Shown: positions 30,528-39,870, numbered from the stretch's first letter. The stretch: DNA of 56,209 nt from Stutzerimonas stutzeri (GCF_024448695.1 NZ_JAMOHY010000019.1:1-56209); one strand, 5' to 3'. Notes: generated by a model not told the origin, from the letters alone. Numbers and translations are program-made.

Positions 30528-31382
30528 TCAGTCGTTACTGGCTTTGCCGATGGCCTGCAAAACATACTGAGGCAGCGCAAAGGCGGCGAGATGGACATGT
30601 GGATTGTAGTAGCGCGTCACAACCCCGCTGCCAGCAAAGCGCTGGCAAAGTGTTTCCAGCGGTTGCCGACGACTGGCTGAATCACAAGCGCCCCAGGCAA
30701 AGGACATCGCTCCCCCGCTGCAGGTGGATACCGCAGCCTGGTAGAAGTGCCAGTCGGCAAACAGGCCATTCATGCTCCTGGCCGCAGCCTGCACCTGGGC
30801 GAGTTGCATGAACGGAGCGCCCGCGCGCGCAACCAGAATCCCGCCATCACCCAAGCGGCGGCGGCAGGCCTGATAGAAGTCCCCGGAAATCTCTTCGGCA
30901 GTACCTGCATGGGTGCGCTCGCAGATAATCACGTCAAACGTTTCTTCACAGGCGTTGATGAAATGCAGCCCGTCATCGATCAGCAGATTCAGGCGAGCAT
31001 CGTTGAAAGCCCCCCTGGCATGCTCCGGCAGAAAGGTCTTGCAGGCCTCCAGCATGGCGCCATCAGCCTCGACCATGGTGATGCTTTCGACATCGCGATG
31101 CCTGGCGACCTCACGCACGATCCCGCCATCGGCCCCGCCAATAATCAGCACCCGCCGGACCAAACCATGGGCAAGGATCGGCAGGTGCGTGAGCATTTCG
31201 TTAGCAATGAACTCATCCGCCTCGGTGGTCTGGATCACCCCATCAAGCGCCATGACACGCCCCATTCGAGCATTCTCGAAAATAACCAGATGCTGATGCC
31301 CGGTGCGTACGTCATGCAGCATCCGGTCGATGGTAAAACGCTGGCCGTATCCCTCGTAGAGAGCTTCCTGATAATCACTCAT
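30528..31382 (-). CDS. speE: spermidine synthase homologue with altered catalytic loop
   Basis: 284 residues from the ATG at 31382, with GGGAG upstream and the normal N-terminus (SDYQEALYEGYGQRF). The fold is spermidine synthase: GGADGGIVRE, VEADGA and IDDG for decarboxy-SAM binding. The catalytic loop, normally D-[ST]-T-D-P-x-G-P, reads E155-R-T-H158-A-G-T-A, so both active-site Asp are replaced. The GG[GD]DGG and PTY-[IP]-GG motifs are also altered (GGADGG, STCSGG). Overall similarity to PA1687 remains high. It may be inactive, altered in function or decaying. It sits where speE sits relative to aroC and an MFS gene in P. aeruginosa. Confidence 0.85.
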   Translation of the reverse strand: MSDYQEALYEGYGQRFTIDRMLHDVRTGHQHLVIFENARMGRVMALDGVIQTTEADEFIANEMLTHLPILAHGLVRRVLIIGGADGGIVREVARHRDVESITMVEADGAMLEACKTFLPEHARGAFNDARLNLLIDDGLHFINACEETFDVIICERTHAGTAEEISGDFYQACRRRLGDGGILVARAGAPFMQLAQVQAAARSMNGLFADWHFYQAAVSTCSGGAMSFAWGACDSASRRQPLETLCQRFAGSGVVTRYYNPHVHLAAFALPQYVLQAIGKASND

Positions 31383-31502
31383 GGGTATCTCCCGTGATGG
31401 ATGATGTGGCAGAAGGCGCACAGCATCTCAGCGCCTTCGCCTGGAGGAAAGCATCGAACTCTACTTTAGTCTAATGACAGGTCAAACCAGCCCTGCACCT
31501 GG

Positions 31503-31694
31503 CTAGAGCCTGACCTTGGCGAAACGGCTGACCGCGACGATCCACATGACCAGGCCAACCACCGGCAGAAGCGCGATCACCAGGCTCCAGATGACCTTGC
31601 GCCCGTACTCGATACGGCTGAACCAGACATGAAGAATCGCCAGCAGATCCGCAATAAGCACTGCGACGGCCAGCAAGGGTGTCAGCTCATCCAT
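31503..31694 (-). CDS. small membrane protein, PLDc_N-like
   Basis: 63 residues with two hydrophobic helices (about 5-25 and 34-56) and the pattern of the phospholipase D N-terminal/cardiolipin-synthase leader domain (GRKVIWSLVIALLPVVGLVMW). It has no catalytic part. It starts 3 nt after the stop of a second protein of the same kind, so the two are tandem paralogues in one operon. Function unknown. Confidence 0.8.
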   Translation of the reverse strand: MDELTPLLAVAVLIADLLAILHVWFSRIEYGRKVIWSLVIALLPVVGLVMWIVAVSRFAKVRL

Positions 31695-31697
31695 TGA

Positions 31698-31907
31698 TCA
31701 GCGCCTCGGACTCATGTCGTCAGGGCGGTTACCGCGCGGCCCCATGATGGCCCAGAGAATCAGGCCAAGCACCGGCAGGATCAGGATTAGCAAGACCCAG
31801 AGCACCTTCTTCCCGGTTGCCGCATCACTTCGCACCACGCTGACGATGGCCCAGATATCCAGTAGCAGAATGATCAGGCCGAAAATACCGCCGAAGGCAT
31901 CTGTCAT
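31698..31907 (-). CDS. small membrane protein, PLDc_N-like (tandem paralogue)
   Basis: 69 residues from the ATG at 31907, selected for the upstream GAGGAA; the frame extends further up but without a site. It has two hydrophobic helices and the same pattern as its neighbour (GKKVLWVLLILILPVLGLILW), then a short basic tail. The pair lies between the mtnD and speE homologues. Function unknown. Confidence 0.8.
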   Translation of the reverse strand: MTDAFGGIFGLIILLLDIWAIVSVVRSDAATGKKVLWVLLILILPVLGLILWAIMGPRGNRPDDMSPRR

Positions 31908-32064
31908 GGGTGATTCCTCATTACGATGGGTTCGCAATTTGGATGCCTGGCAAGCGTGAGGGTTCAGGCTTGCCGGCGGCAGCGGACTGCACGGACAACC
32001 GTCGTAAAGAACCGCACCCTGTCCCGGAGATGCCTGCGACCCGTGCGGGAGAAAAGTGGGAGGC

Positions 32065-32373
32065 CTATTTCCAGTAGCTGTTCGCTGCCGCGACGGTCTG
32101 GAAGTGGATGGCAACCACTTCAGAAGCGTGCATCAATGCCTCACCGTTCTGCGCGTATTTCGCACGCTCGCGAAACAGCACTTCTTTGTCTGGCTGGGTA
32201 CTTTTGACACCCATTCTGGAAAGTTTGACCGCCAGCTCGAAACCTTCCTGCGGTGTTTCGGTAATCAGGCTCGGCAACCAGCGCTCAGGCGCCTTGTCCT
32301 GAGCCTGAAGTGAAAGGGGCAAGCCCAGAACAAGAACAGCGATGCCAATTGCAGTTGTGCATTTGATAGCCAT
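32065..32373 (-). CDS. small exported protein of unknown function
   Basis: 102 residues from the ATG at 32373 with GGAG 6 nt upstream. A signal peptide is clear (about residues 1-24, cleaved after LQAQ). The mature ~78 residues are mixed alpha/beta with ITETPQEGFELAVKLSRMGV and no motif I recognise. It contains no cysteine after the signal. It sits downstream of the mtnD homologue. The 157 nt beyond it hold no gene I can support. Confidence 0.65.
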   Translation of the reverse strand: MAIKCTTAIGIAVLVLGLPLSLQAQDKAPERWLPSLITETPQEGFELAVKLSRMGVKSTQPDKEVLFRERAKYAQNGEALMHASEVVAIHFQTVAAANSYWK

Positions 32374-32504
32374 TGTTTCTCCAATTCCCCAGTCGGGGGT
32401 AAGCGGCTTTCGTGGTCGCGGACTGCCAGCATCTGCTGAAGTCGAAGCATTAATGACCCATTGCGAAAGCGTGCTCAATACACCTTTGGAGCAACAACCC
32501 TGGT

Positions 32505-33050
32505 TCAATCGTCCAGGCGCGGAAAGCGGTTCGCAATATCGTCGCCGGTATACTGCGGGACACGGTCTTGCGGGTTATTGAACAGGCAAATGGCGATCAG
32601 GTGCGGACGTTCGCCCTTATCGAACCAATGACGAACGCCCGCAGGTATCAGGATCAGGTCACCTTTCTCGCACAGTACGGCATAGACCTTGTCCTCAACA
32701 TGCAGGTTGAACAGCCCGTATCCGGCAACGAAAAGATGCACCTGATCGCCAGGCAGGACGCACTCTTCCAGCTCTTGCACGTGCGGCTCGGTCAGCCTGA
32801 ATTGGTCGCGGGTCAGACTGAGCACATCCATGCCGGCATAACCGCGCTCGTTCATCAGCCGGTCGATCTGCGATTGATAAGCGGCGATCAACGCTTCATC
32901 ACTGGCATTCGGAGCAATGACGCTACTGGCCTGCCAGCGCTCCAGATGCACACCTGCTTCGGCCAGCGTGACGGCGATATCCTCGTGATGCGTGAGCACC
33001 TTGAAGGGCTGTTCGGGCGTGCTTTGGTGATAGACGCTGAGGATGCTCAT
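32505..33050 (-). CDS. mtnD: acireductone dioxygenase homologue lacking three metal ligands
   Basis: 181 residues from the ATG at 33050, the normal ARD length, with ARD features at both ends (start SILSVYHQSTPE, end NRFPRLDD) and the cupin core AVLCEKGDLILIPAGVRHWFD. ARD oxidises acireductone in methionine salvage using Fe or Ni held by His96, His98, Glu102 and His140 (Klebsiella numbering). An ungapped alignment places Cys97, Leu99, Gln103 and His141 here, so only the last ligand remains. ARD activity is therefore unlikely. The MFS and aroC genes follow as in P. aeruginosa, but mtnB and mtnC are absent. Confidence 0.85.
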   Translation of the reverse strand: MSILSVYHQSTPEQPFKVLTHHEDIAVTLAEAGVHLERWQASSVIAPNASDEALIAAYQSQIDRLMNERGYAGMDVLSLTRDQFRLTEPHVQELEECVLPGDQVHLFVAGYGLFNLHVEDKVYAVLCEKGDLILIPAGVRHWFDKGERPHLIAICLFNNPQDRVPQYTGDDIANRFPRLDD

Positions 33051-33129
33051 GGTCGCTGTCTCCGGGCCGGGCGTTAAGTGACCCGGCGTCTGATCGATGA
33101 TTCGGCAGCAAAGTCGTAGCCGCTGGCAG

Positions 33130-34281
33130 TCATGCCCGACTCCCCTGCACAGGAATGGCAATGATAACGGCTGCAGCCAGAGCCGCCAGACTGGCGATGG
33201 CGAAAGCCCAGCCAGGTCCCAGACTGCTCCAGCTGTAGCCTGAATACAGCGCCCCCAGCGCACCGCCGATACCCGCCAACGTCGCATATAGGGCCTGACC
33301 CTGCCCCTGCTGGCGGTGGCCGAAACTGCGCTGGACAAAATGCACCGCAGCGGCGTGGAAACTGCCAAAGGTGGCCGCATGCATCAACTGCGCGAGCAGC
33401 AGCACGACAAGGTGGTCGGCCAGCGTACCCAGCAACAGCCAGCGCAACGCCGCCAGCAGGAAGCTTGCCACCAGCACCTGCCGCAGGGAGAAGCGCTTGA
33501 GCAACGCCGCCATCATCAGGAACAGCAGAATCTCGGCAACGACCCCCAACGCCCAGAGCAGGCCGATGGTGCCTCGGTCGTAGCCGAGCGCTTCCAGATG
33601 AATACTGAAAAAAGTGTAGTAAGGCCCGTGACTAACCTGCATCAGGCCAACGCACACATAGAATGCCAGCACGCCGGGCCGGCACAGTTGTCGCATGAAA
33701 CCGCCCTGCCCGCTCGTATCAGGCCGCGGTTCCGGCTGCGCATTGGGCACCCATACACTGCTGAGGACAATACCCGCCATGAGCACAATGATCGCCACCG
33801 GATAGACATCCAGGCTGAGTCGCTCGAACAGCATGCCCAGCCCCACCACCGCAACGATGAAGCCGATGCTGCCCCACAGCCGAACCTGGCTGTAGCGCGC
33901 CGCCTGTTCGCGCAAATGCGCCAAGGTAATCACCTCGAACTGCGGCAGCACCGCATGCCAGAAGAATGCATGCAAGGCCATCACCAGCACCAGCCAGGCG
34001 TAGCTTTTGTCAAAAAAGATCAGACCGAACGACAGCAGTGTGCAGAGTGCACCGATACGCACGATGGCCAGGCGCTGACCCGTCACATCACCCAGCCAGC
34101 CCCAGAGGTTCGGCGCCAGGCAGCGCATCAGCATGGGAATCGCTACCAGCTCACCGATGCGCTCTGCGGAAAAGCCGAGATGGGCGAAATACAAACCGAA
34201 AAACGGCGCCGTCGCCCCGAGCAGCGAGAAGTAGAAGAAATAAAAGCCGGAAAGACGCCAGTACGGAAGAGAAACACTCAT
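33130..34281 (-). CDS. MFS transporter, HcaT/PPP-family type
   Basis: 383 residues from the ATG at 34281. Twelve membrane helices and the MFS_1-like opening (YWRLSGFYFFYFSLLGATAP, then PFFGLYFAHLGFSAERIG) match the phenylpropionate-permease group. It lies between aroC and the mtnD homologue, the place of PA1682 in P. aeruginosa. Substrate unknown. A REP-like inverted repeat separates it from aroC. Confidence 0.88.
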   Translation of the reverse strand: MSVSLPYWRLSGFYFFYFSLLGATAPFFGLYFAHLGFSAERIGELVAIPMLMRCLAPNLWGWLGDVTGQRLAIVRIGALCTLLSFGLIFFDKSYAWLVLVMALHAFFWHAVLPQFEVITLAHLREQAARYSQVRLWGSIGFIVAVVGLGMLFERLSLDVYPVAIIVLMAGIVLSSVWVPNAQPEPRPDTSGQGGFMRQLCRPGVLAFYVCVGLMQVSHGPYYTFFSIHLEALGYDRGTIGLLWALGVVAEILLFLMMAALLKRFSLRQVLVASFLLAALRWLLLGTLADHLVVLLLAQLMHAATFGSFHAAAVHFVQRSFGHRQQGQGQALYATLAGIGGALGALYSGYSWSSLGPGWAFAIASLAALAAAVIIAIPVQGSRA

Positions 34282-34290
34282 AAACGGCAA

Positions 34291-34350
34291 ACTTCAAGCC
34301 ACAAGCAGAAACACAGCGTCGTCCACATGCAGCTTGAAGCCCGGGGCTTG
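34291..34350. repeat. REP-like inverted repeat, copy 1
   Basis: CTTCAAGC (34292-34299) and GCTTGAAG (34332-34339) form an imperfect hairpin with extra AAGC/GCTTG pieces. The word family (CTTCAAGCC..CAAGC and its complement) recurs at 47171-47239. Such intergenic GCTTGAAG-rich repeats are typical of Pseudomonas REP families. Confidence 0.6.
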
Positions 34351-34354
34351 CAGA

Positions 34355-35446
34355 TCAAAGCTGACCCAGCACCGGGGTCGTCACTCGTACATCTGCATTC
34401 TGGCCGCGATGGCGCAGAAGATGGTCCAGTAGCACGATAGCCATCATCGCTTCGGCGATGGGCGTGGCACGGATACCGACGCAGGGATCATGGCGGCCCT
34501 TGGTAATGATCTCCACCGGATGGCCCTGGGTATCGATGGAGCGACCCGGCGTGGTGATGCTCGACGTGGGCTTGAGCGCCAGGTGGGCAATGATCGGCTG
34601 GCCGGAAGAAATCCCGCCAAGGATGCCGCCAGCCTGGTTGGACAGAAAGCCTTCCGGCGTCAGCTCGTCACGATGCTCGGTGCCGCGCTGGGCAACGCTG
34701 GCGAAACCGGCGCCGATTTCCACGCCCTTGACCGCATTGATGCTCATCAGCGCATGGGCCAGCTCGGCGTCCAGACGGTCGAAAACCGGCTCACCCAGAC
34801 CCGGAGGCACACCCTCGGCCACCACGGTGATCTTCGCCCCCACCGAATCCTGATCGCGGCGCAGCTGATCCATGTAGGCTTCCAGCTCGGGCACCTTGTC
34901 CGGATCAGGGCTGAAGAAAGCATTCTGTTCCACTGATTCCCAGCCCTTGAAGGGGATCTCGATAGGTCCGAGCTGGCTCATGTAGCCCCGCACCTGAATG
35001 CCCAGCGTTGCCAGGTACTTCTTGGCGATGGCACCAGCAGCCACGCGCATGGCGGTTTCACGCGCCGAGCTGCGCCCACCGCCTCGGTAATCGCGAACGC
35101 CGTATTTGTGGTGATAGCTGTAATCGGCATGAGCCGGGCGGAACTGTTCCTTGATTGCCGAATAGTCCTTGGACTTCTGATCGGTATTGCGGATCAGCAA
35201 ACCAATCGAACAACCCGTGGTGCGGCCCTCGAAAACCCCGGAAAGGATTTCGACTTCATCGGCTTCCTGGCGCTGGGTCGTGTGGCGACTGGTGCCCGGC
35301 TTGCGCCGGTCGAGGTCACGCTGCAGATCTTCCAGAGACAGCTCAAGCCCGGGCGGACAGCCGTCGACGATGGCGACCAGCGCCGGCCCATGACTCTCGC
35401 CAGCGGTGGTGACGGTAAACAGCTTGCCGTATGTGTTGCCGGACAT
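34355..35446 (-). CDS. aroC: chorismate synthase
   Basis: 363 residues from the ATG at 35446 (N-terminus [20 protein letters not shown]). It makes chorismate from EPSP using reduced FMN. Signature segments are intact: [38 protein letters not shown] and GGISSGQPI. This is the last step of the common aromatic pathway, supplying the pheA and tyrA-aroA products encoded elsewhere in this window. Confidence 0.98.
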   Translation of the reverse strand: MSGNTYGKLFTVTTAGESHGPALVAIVDGCPPGLELSLEDLQRDLDRRKPGTSRHTTQRQEADEVEILSGVFEGRTTGCSIGLLIRNTDQKSKDYSAIKEQFRPAHADYSYHHKYGVRDYRGGGRSSARETAMRVAAGAIAKKYLATLGIQVRGYMSQLGPIEIPFKGWESVEQNAFFSPDPDKVPELEAYMDQLRRDQDSVGAKITVVAEGVPPGLGEPVFDRLDAELAHALMSINAVKGVEIGAGFASVAQRGTEHRDELTPEGFLSNQAGGILGGISSGQPIIAHLALKPTSSITTPGRSIDTQGHPVEIITKGRHDPCVGIRATPIAEAMMAIVLLDHLLRHRGQNADVRVTTPVLGQL

Positions 35447-35620
35447 GCAGGTGCTCCGCAATCGACCTGAACAAAGGGCGCAAAGTATACCCGAGCTGCT
35501 GCGGATTTCGTCCAATGCCGCGCCACTGGCGAATGCCATGGCACATCGCTACCCTCCAGTTGACCGATTAGCCGCCGATATGGTCGTTAGCCATCGTCAA
35601 GCAAGGCCCACGGACACCCC

Positions 35621-36409
35621 ATGACCGACAGCACAACCGCACCGAACGATAGCGACGCTCAGGTGCCCGCTTCTCCCTCACCGCATCCCTGGGCCGAGCT
35701 GGCTCCGGACCGCTTTCGCCTGCTGCGTCTGGCACCATTGCTGACCGACAGTGACAGCGGTGCGCGTCCGCTGCGTTTTGTCGAACTGGGGCAGGTCGAG
35801 CGGCACTCACGGAAGCAGAGTCTGCTCAGGCTCTCCATACGACTCCCAGGCCAGGTGCTCTCGGCAAAGTACAACGTGCTGGAAGTCTGGGCTGACCATG
35901 AGACCAAGGAGCTGCACTTCGGCCCGGAATCGGGCCTGCATCTGGAGCCGGTCAATCGCGGTCTTGGACGTTTTCTGCTGGCGCAATGCGCGCTTTGGGC
36001 GCAGAAACGCTGGTCACACTACCTGGTCAAAGAGGGCGTCCTGCCCGCCGGAGATGTCGCCACTGACGATATGCGTCTACGGCGGGATCGTTGCCTGCAG
36101 AGCCAGGGGCTTGACGTCACCTACCCCGACTCACAGCAGCTTAAGGCACTCTACAGCGTGCCACGCGTCAGCACGCTGCGCCCTGACTGGAACGCCGAGA
36201 AGGTACAGATCATCGAGCTGACCGATGCCGCCGCCATGCTCGAACAGGCTGACCGCAACCTGCTCGAACAGGAAATCAAGATTCGCGACATTCAGGAGCG
36301 GCTCAACAGGTTTCGTCGCGAAGACGGCACGCTGCGCTTCACCATTGCCTGTCTGATTGCCTTCTCCCTGTTTCAGGCGGGTCTGCTGATCTGGATCGCG
36401 ACCCGCTGA
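35621..36409 (+). CDS. conserved hypothetical protein with C-terminal membrane anchor
   Basis: 262 residues, not assignable to a named family. It has a Pro/Ser-rich N-terminus (about 1-25), a mixed domain, a predicted coiled coil (about 205-240, LEQADRNLLEQEIKIRDIQE) and one C-terminal helix (about 242-259). A protein of the same kind lies between aroC and prmB in P. aeruginosa (PA1679, from memory). It is divergent from aroC and convergent with prmB. Confidence 0.75.
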   Translation: MTDSTTAPNDSDAQVPASPSPHPWAELAPDRFRLLRLAPLLTDSDSGARPLRFVELGQVERHSRKQSLLRLSIRLPGQVLSAKYNVLEVWADHETKELHFGPESGLHLEPVNRGLGRFLLAQCALWAQKRWSHYLVKEGVLPAGDVATDDMRLRRDRCLQSQGLDVTYPDSQQLKALYSVPRVSTLRPDWNAEKVQIIELTDAAAMLEQADRNLLEQEIKIRDIQERLNRFRREDGTLRFTIACLIAFSLFQAGLLIWIATR

Positions 36410-36419
36410 AAATTACGCC

Positions 36420-37340
36420 CTACCCCTTGAGCCGCTCGCGAAACAGCGGCTGATACTCACGGCATTGACTGGCCGCCAGTAGAAACACCCCATGCCCGCC
36501 TTCGGCGAATTCCAGCCAGGTGAAATCCACCTCCGGGTAAAGCGCAGTGACGTGCACCTGGCTGTTGCCCACTTCGACGATCAGGCTGCCGTTATCGGTC
36601 AGATGGTCCGCCGCCTCGGCCAGCATTCGTCGCACCAAGTCCAGACCATCATTGCCGCAGGCAAGCCCCAACGCAGGTTCGTGGTGATATTCCTCGGGCA
36701 TATCGGCAAAGTCTTCCGCATCCACATAGGGCGGATTGGAGACAATCAGATCAAAGCGCTGCCCAGACAAGCCGTCGAAACCATCACTCTGCACGGTATA
36801 GACGCGCTCATCCAGGCCATGATGTTCGATGTTGCGATTAGCTACCTCAAGCGCCTCGAAAGAAATATCCGCCAGCACCACTTCGGCCTCGAGAAACTCA
36901 TACGCACAGGCGATGCCGATGCAGCCCGAGCCGGTACACATATCCAGAATCCGGGTCGGGGTCTGCGCCAGCCAGGGCTCGAAGCGCCGTTCGATCAGCT
37001 CACCGATGGGTGAGCGCGGAATCAGCACGCGCTCATCGACGATGAACGGCAGGCCACAAAACCAGGTCTGCCCAAGCAGGTAGGCCGTCGGCACGCGCTC
37101 CTCGATACGACGACGCAGCAGGCTCTGAAGGTGTTCACGCTCGTCATCCTCAAGACGGCAATCGAGGTAGCTGTCGGCAATTTCCCAAGGCAGATGGAGC
37201 GCACCCAGTACCAGCTGACGCGCCTCGTCCCAGGCGTTGTCAGTCCCATGACCATGGAACAGCTGTTCAGCATGAAAATGGCTGACGGCCCAGCGTATGT
37301 AATCGCGTAGCGTACGCAATCGGGAAGACGAAGCGGTCAC
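36420..37340 (-). CDS. prmB: 50S ribosomal protein L3 glutamine methyltransferase
   Basis: 306 residues from a GTG start at 37340, chosen over a TTG 18 nt upstream because GGAG lies 8 nt before it. It methylates a Gln of ribosomal protein L3 (PrmB), the paralogue of release-factor methylase PrmC. SAM motif [11 protein letters not shown] is at 133-142 and the substrate-binding NPPY is at 202-205, both intact. The N-terminus [16 protein letters not shown] is PrmB-like. Confidence 0.94.
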   Translation of the reverse strand: MTASSSRLRTLRDYIRWAVSHFHAEQLFHGHGTDNAWDEARQLVLGALHLPWEIADSYLDCRLEDDEREHLQSLLRRRIEERVPTAYLLGQTWFCGLPFIVDERVLIPRSPIGELIERRFEPWLAQTPTRILDMCTGSGCIGIACAYEFLEAEVVLADISFEALEVANRNIEHHGLDERVYTVQSDGFDGLSGQRFDLIVSNPPYVDAEDFADMPEEYHHEPALGLACGNDGLDLVRRMLAEAADHLTDNGSLIVEVGNSQVHVTALYPEVDFTWLEFAEGGHGVFLLAASQCREYQPLFRERLKG

Positions 37341-37530
37341 GTCGATATCTCCGGTCAAAAGTGCGAAAGTCTAGCCGATAGCACGCAAGGTTTCTCAGCC
37401 TTCTGCGGTCCTTGATGCTGGCATCTCGACCGACATTGACGCTCCTGCAAGCGAATCTCGGGTTTCGACGGTTCACATATCGCTCATCTGGGGCCACAAT
37501 CAGCCCCCTTCACACTTCAAGGAGTCAGTC

Positions 37531-38124
37531 ATGTCCAAGCCACAGACCTTGCTACAGCTCAGTGGCCGCAGCTATGCACCGGCGACTCTGGCTAACGCGA
37601 CGCTTCTGGTCATCGACGCCCAGGAAGAATATCGCAGCGGGGCAATGGCCCTGCCGAACCTGGCCCCGGCGCTTGAGGAAATTACACGTTTGTTAGCGCT
37701 TGCCCGCCAAACCGGCACGCCTGTCGTGCATGTCCACCACCTGGGCATCTCTGGAGGTTTATTCGACCCCCAGGGCCTGCGTGGCCAGATCATGCCCGAA
37801 GCAGCCCCCCTGGCCGGCGAAGCCGTGATAGGCAAAACACTGCCCAATGCCTTTGCCGGTACGCAGTTGCATGAGCTGCTGCAGCAGCATGGCCGTCTCG
37901 ACCTTGTCGTCTGCGGATTCATGACCCATTCGAGCGTGAGCACCACCGTCCGCGCCGCCAAGGATTACGGTTATCGCTGCACCCTGGTCGACAAGGCCTG
38001 CGCCACACGCGATCTGCCGATGGGCGATGGCTCAATCGATGCCGAACAAGTGCACCGCATGGAAATGACCATCCTCGCTGACAATTTCGCCGTCTGCGTG
38101 GCAGATGCCGGAGCGCTAACCTGA
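37531..38124 (+). CDS. isochorismatase-fold hydrolase with Ser at the nucleophile position
   Basis: 197 residues with an isochorismatase/cysteine-hydrolase fold. Asp29 (LLVIDAQEEY) and Lys102 (GKTLPNAF) of the usual Asp-Lys-Cys triad are present. The nucleophile motif, usually MTHxCVSTT, reads MTHSSVSTT at 131-139, putting Ser at position 135 where Cys is expected. It may be a non-classical hydrolase or act on another substrate. AAGGAG precedes the start. Its position next to prmB matches PA1677 in P. aeruginosa. Confidence 0.85.
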   Translation: MSKPQTLLQLSGRSYAPATLANATLLVIDAQEEYRSGAMALPNLAPALEEITRLLALARQTGTPVVHVHHLGISGGLFDPQGLRGQIMPEAAPLAGEAVIGKTLPNAFAGTQLHELLQQHGRLDLVVCGFMTHSSVSTTVRAAKDYGYRCTLVDKACATRDLPMGDGSIDAEQVHRMEMTILADNFAVCVADAGALT

Positions 38125-38208
38125 GTCAAGCCCGAACTCCATACCTGACAGGCAAGGAACCTGGACGTGCTTCCTCGGTCACAGCCCTGCCCCTGAGAGG
38201 TAATCGGA

Positions 38209-38526
38209 ATGAAGCTGAGCAATGACTTCGATGCGCGCCGCCTGCGGCCCCGCGAACCACGAAGATGGCGCACACGCTTCGGCATGTTTTTTGGTCTGCT
38301 GTTGATCGCTCTCGGCATTCTTCTGACGCTCGCGGGTGCGGCTTCCCTGCTCGGTGGCCGTCAAGCCATCGACAGCATGACGCTAGATTCCGAAGCTGCG
38401 ATCATCTCGCTTCTGCTGGGACTGGCCCTGTTCTGGACTGGCCTGCTCATCAGACGTCGAGTACGTCGCCGCCTCCACGGCCAGAGCGGCCTCAGCCTGT
38501 CGCCCCACCTCGGGAAAAAACGCTGA
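38209..38526 (+). CDS. small two-helix membrane protein of unknown function
   Basis: 105 residues. A basic N-terminus (RRLRPREPRRWRTRFG) precedes two hydrophobic helices (about 25-48 and 63-81), then a basic C-terminal tail. No family recognised. A ribosome binding site (GAGAGG) lies about 10 nt upstream. It lies between the isochorismatase-like gene and the Smr gene on the same strand. Confidence 0.6.
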   Translation: MKLSNDFDARRLRPREPRRWRTRFGMFFGLLLIALGILLTLAGAASLLGGRQAIDSMTLDSEAAIISLLLGLALFWTGLLIRRRVRRRLHGQSGLSLSPHLGKKR

Positions 38527-38621
38527 TCGCCCTTCTTTTGCACTTGCCAAGCCACCCGCCGAATCGTAAGTGCCACACAGCCAACCCCTGGGATAAAATC
38601 GCCTGCAAATGCGGAGGCAGC

Positions 38622-39179
38622 ATGCAAGAAGACGATTTTTCCCTGTTCAGAACTGCAGTTCGCGGCGTCAAGCCAATCGAACACGATCGCGCCGACACCG
38701 GTAAACCGCGCAGCAACAAAACCCAAATCGCTACCCGCCGCGCAAACGCCATCATCAGCAACGACGAAACCCGCATTGATGGGCTGTCCGATCAGTTCGT
38801 CATCGACGTGACCGCTGAAGATGAACTCTACTGGGCGCGCGACGGTGTGCAGGACAGTCAGATGCGCAAGCTCAAGGCTGGCCAGATCCCCTTCGAGGGC
38901 AGCCTCGACCTGCATGGCTTGAGCGTGGAGAAGGCGCGCGAGCTGCTCTGGGATTTCCTCGCTGAGGCCTGCAAGTTCGAAATCCGCTGCGTCCGCGTCA
39001 CCCACGGCAAGGCCGCACGCGTCGACGGCAGACGACCCCTTATCAAAAGCCATGTGAACACCTGGCTGCGCCAGCACCCCCAGGTACTCGGTTTCACCTC
39101 ATGCCTGCCCCGCCATGGCGGCACCGGTGCGATCTACCTGATACTCAAGCGAACCATGCTCGACGGACGGGACGAGTGA
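38622..39179 (+). CDS. Smr-domain protein, SmrB/YfcN type
   Basis: 185 residues from the ATG at 38622 with GGAGG 5 nt upstream. The C-terminal Smr domain carries LDLHGLS (residues ~92-98), VTHGKA and LPRHGGTGAIYLIL. The N-terminal ~85 residues are polar. SmrB-type proteins cleave mRNA at collided ribosomes in E. coli; the same role here is inferred from family. folE follows 145 nt downstream. Confidence 0.9.
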   Translation: MQEDDFSLFRTAVRGVKPIEHDRADTGKPRSNKTQIATRRANAIISNDETRIDGLSDQFVIDVTAEDELYWARDGVQDSQMRKLKAGQIPFEGSLDLHGLSVEKARELLWDFLAEACKFEIRCVRVTHGKAARVDGRRPLIKSHVNTWLRQHPQVLGFTSCLPRHGGTGAIYLILKRTMLDGRDE

Positions 39180-39324
39180 ACACTTCATACTTCAAGTGAA
39201 GGAGGCTCACACTTCTTCTTGCCGTATGTAGTGTGCAACCTGCAGCTGGTTTTTCCCCTTGCCAGCGAGACGGGTGCGTCCTACCCTTCGCGCTTGCGCT
39301 CACATGAAGCCCACAGGTAGCTCA

Positions 39325-39870
39325 ATGTCACTGGAACAACATTACACCGCAATCCTTGGCCAGCTCGGCGAGGACGTCAACCGCGAGGGCCTGCTCGATA
39401 CGCCCAAGCGCGCCGCCAAAGCCATGCAGTATCTGTGCAAGGGCTACCAGCAAACGCTGGAGGAAGTCACCAACAATGCACTGTTCAGCTCCGACAACAG
39501 CGAAATGGTGCTGGTAAAGAACATCGAGCTGTACTCGCTGTGCGAACACCACATGCTGCCGTTCATTGGCAAGGCGCATGTCGCCTACCTGCCCAACGGC
39601 AAGGTACTCGGCCTGTCCAAGGTTGCACGGATCGTCGACATGTATGCACGTCGCCTGCAGATTCAGGAAAACCTCACCCGCGAGATCGCCGAGGCCATCC
39701 AGCAGGTGACCGGTGCCTGGGGTGTCGCCGTGGTGATCGAAGCACAGCACATGTGCATGATGATGCGCGGCGTGGAGAAGCAGAACTCCTCGATGGTCAC
39801 TTCGGTGATGCTCGGCCAGTTCCGCGAAAACCCCGCCACCCGCAGCGAGTTTCTGGGCCTCGTCAAATAG
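39325..39870 (+). CDS. folE: GTP cyclohydrolase I
   Basis: 181 residues from the ATG at 39325 ([17 protein letters not shown]). It converts GTP to dihydroneopterin triphosphate, the first step of folate synthesis. The zinc ligands and active-site segments are intact: [20 protein letters not shown], then [20 protein letters not shown]. This is the zinc-dependent FolE (type IA). P. aeruginosa has folE2 at the equivalent locus. Confidence 0.96.
   Translation: MSLEQHYTAILGQLGEDVNREGLLDTPKRAAKAMQYLCKGYQQTLEEVTNNALFSSDNSEMVLVKNIELYSLCEHHMLPFIGKAHVAYLPNGKVLGLSKVARIVDMYARRLQIQENLTREIAEAIQQVTGAWGVAVVIEAQHMCMMMRGVEKQNSSMVTSVMLGQFRENPATRSEFLGLVK

Noticed and set aside
36420..37358. TTG start for prmB at 37358
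   Set aside because: The GTG at 37340 has GGAG 8 nt upstream and gives the usual N-terminus.
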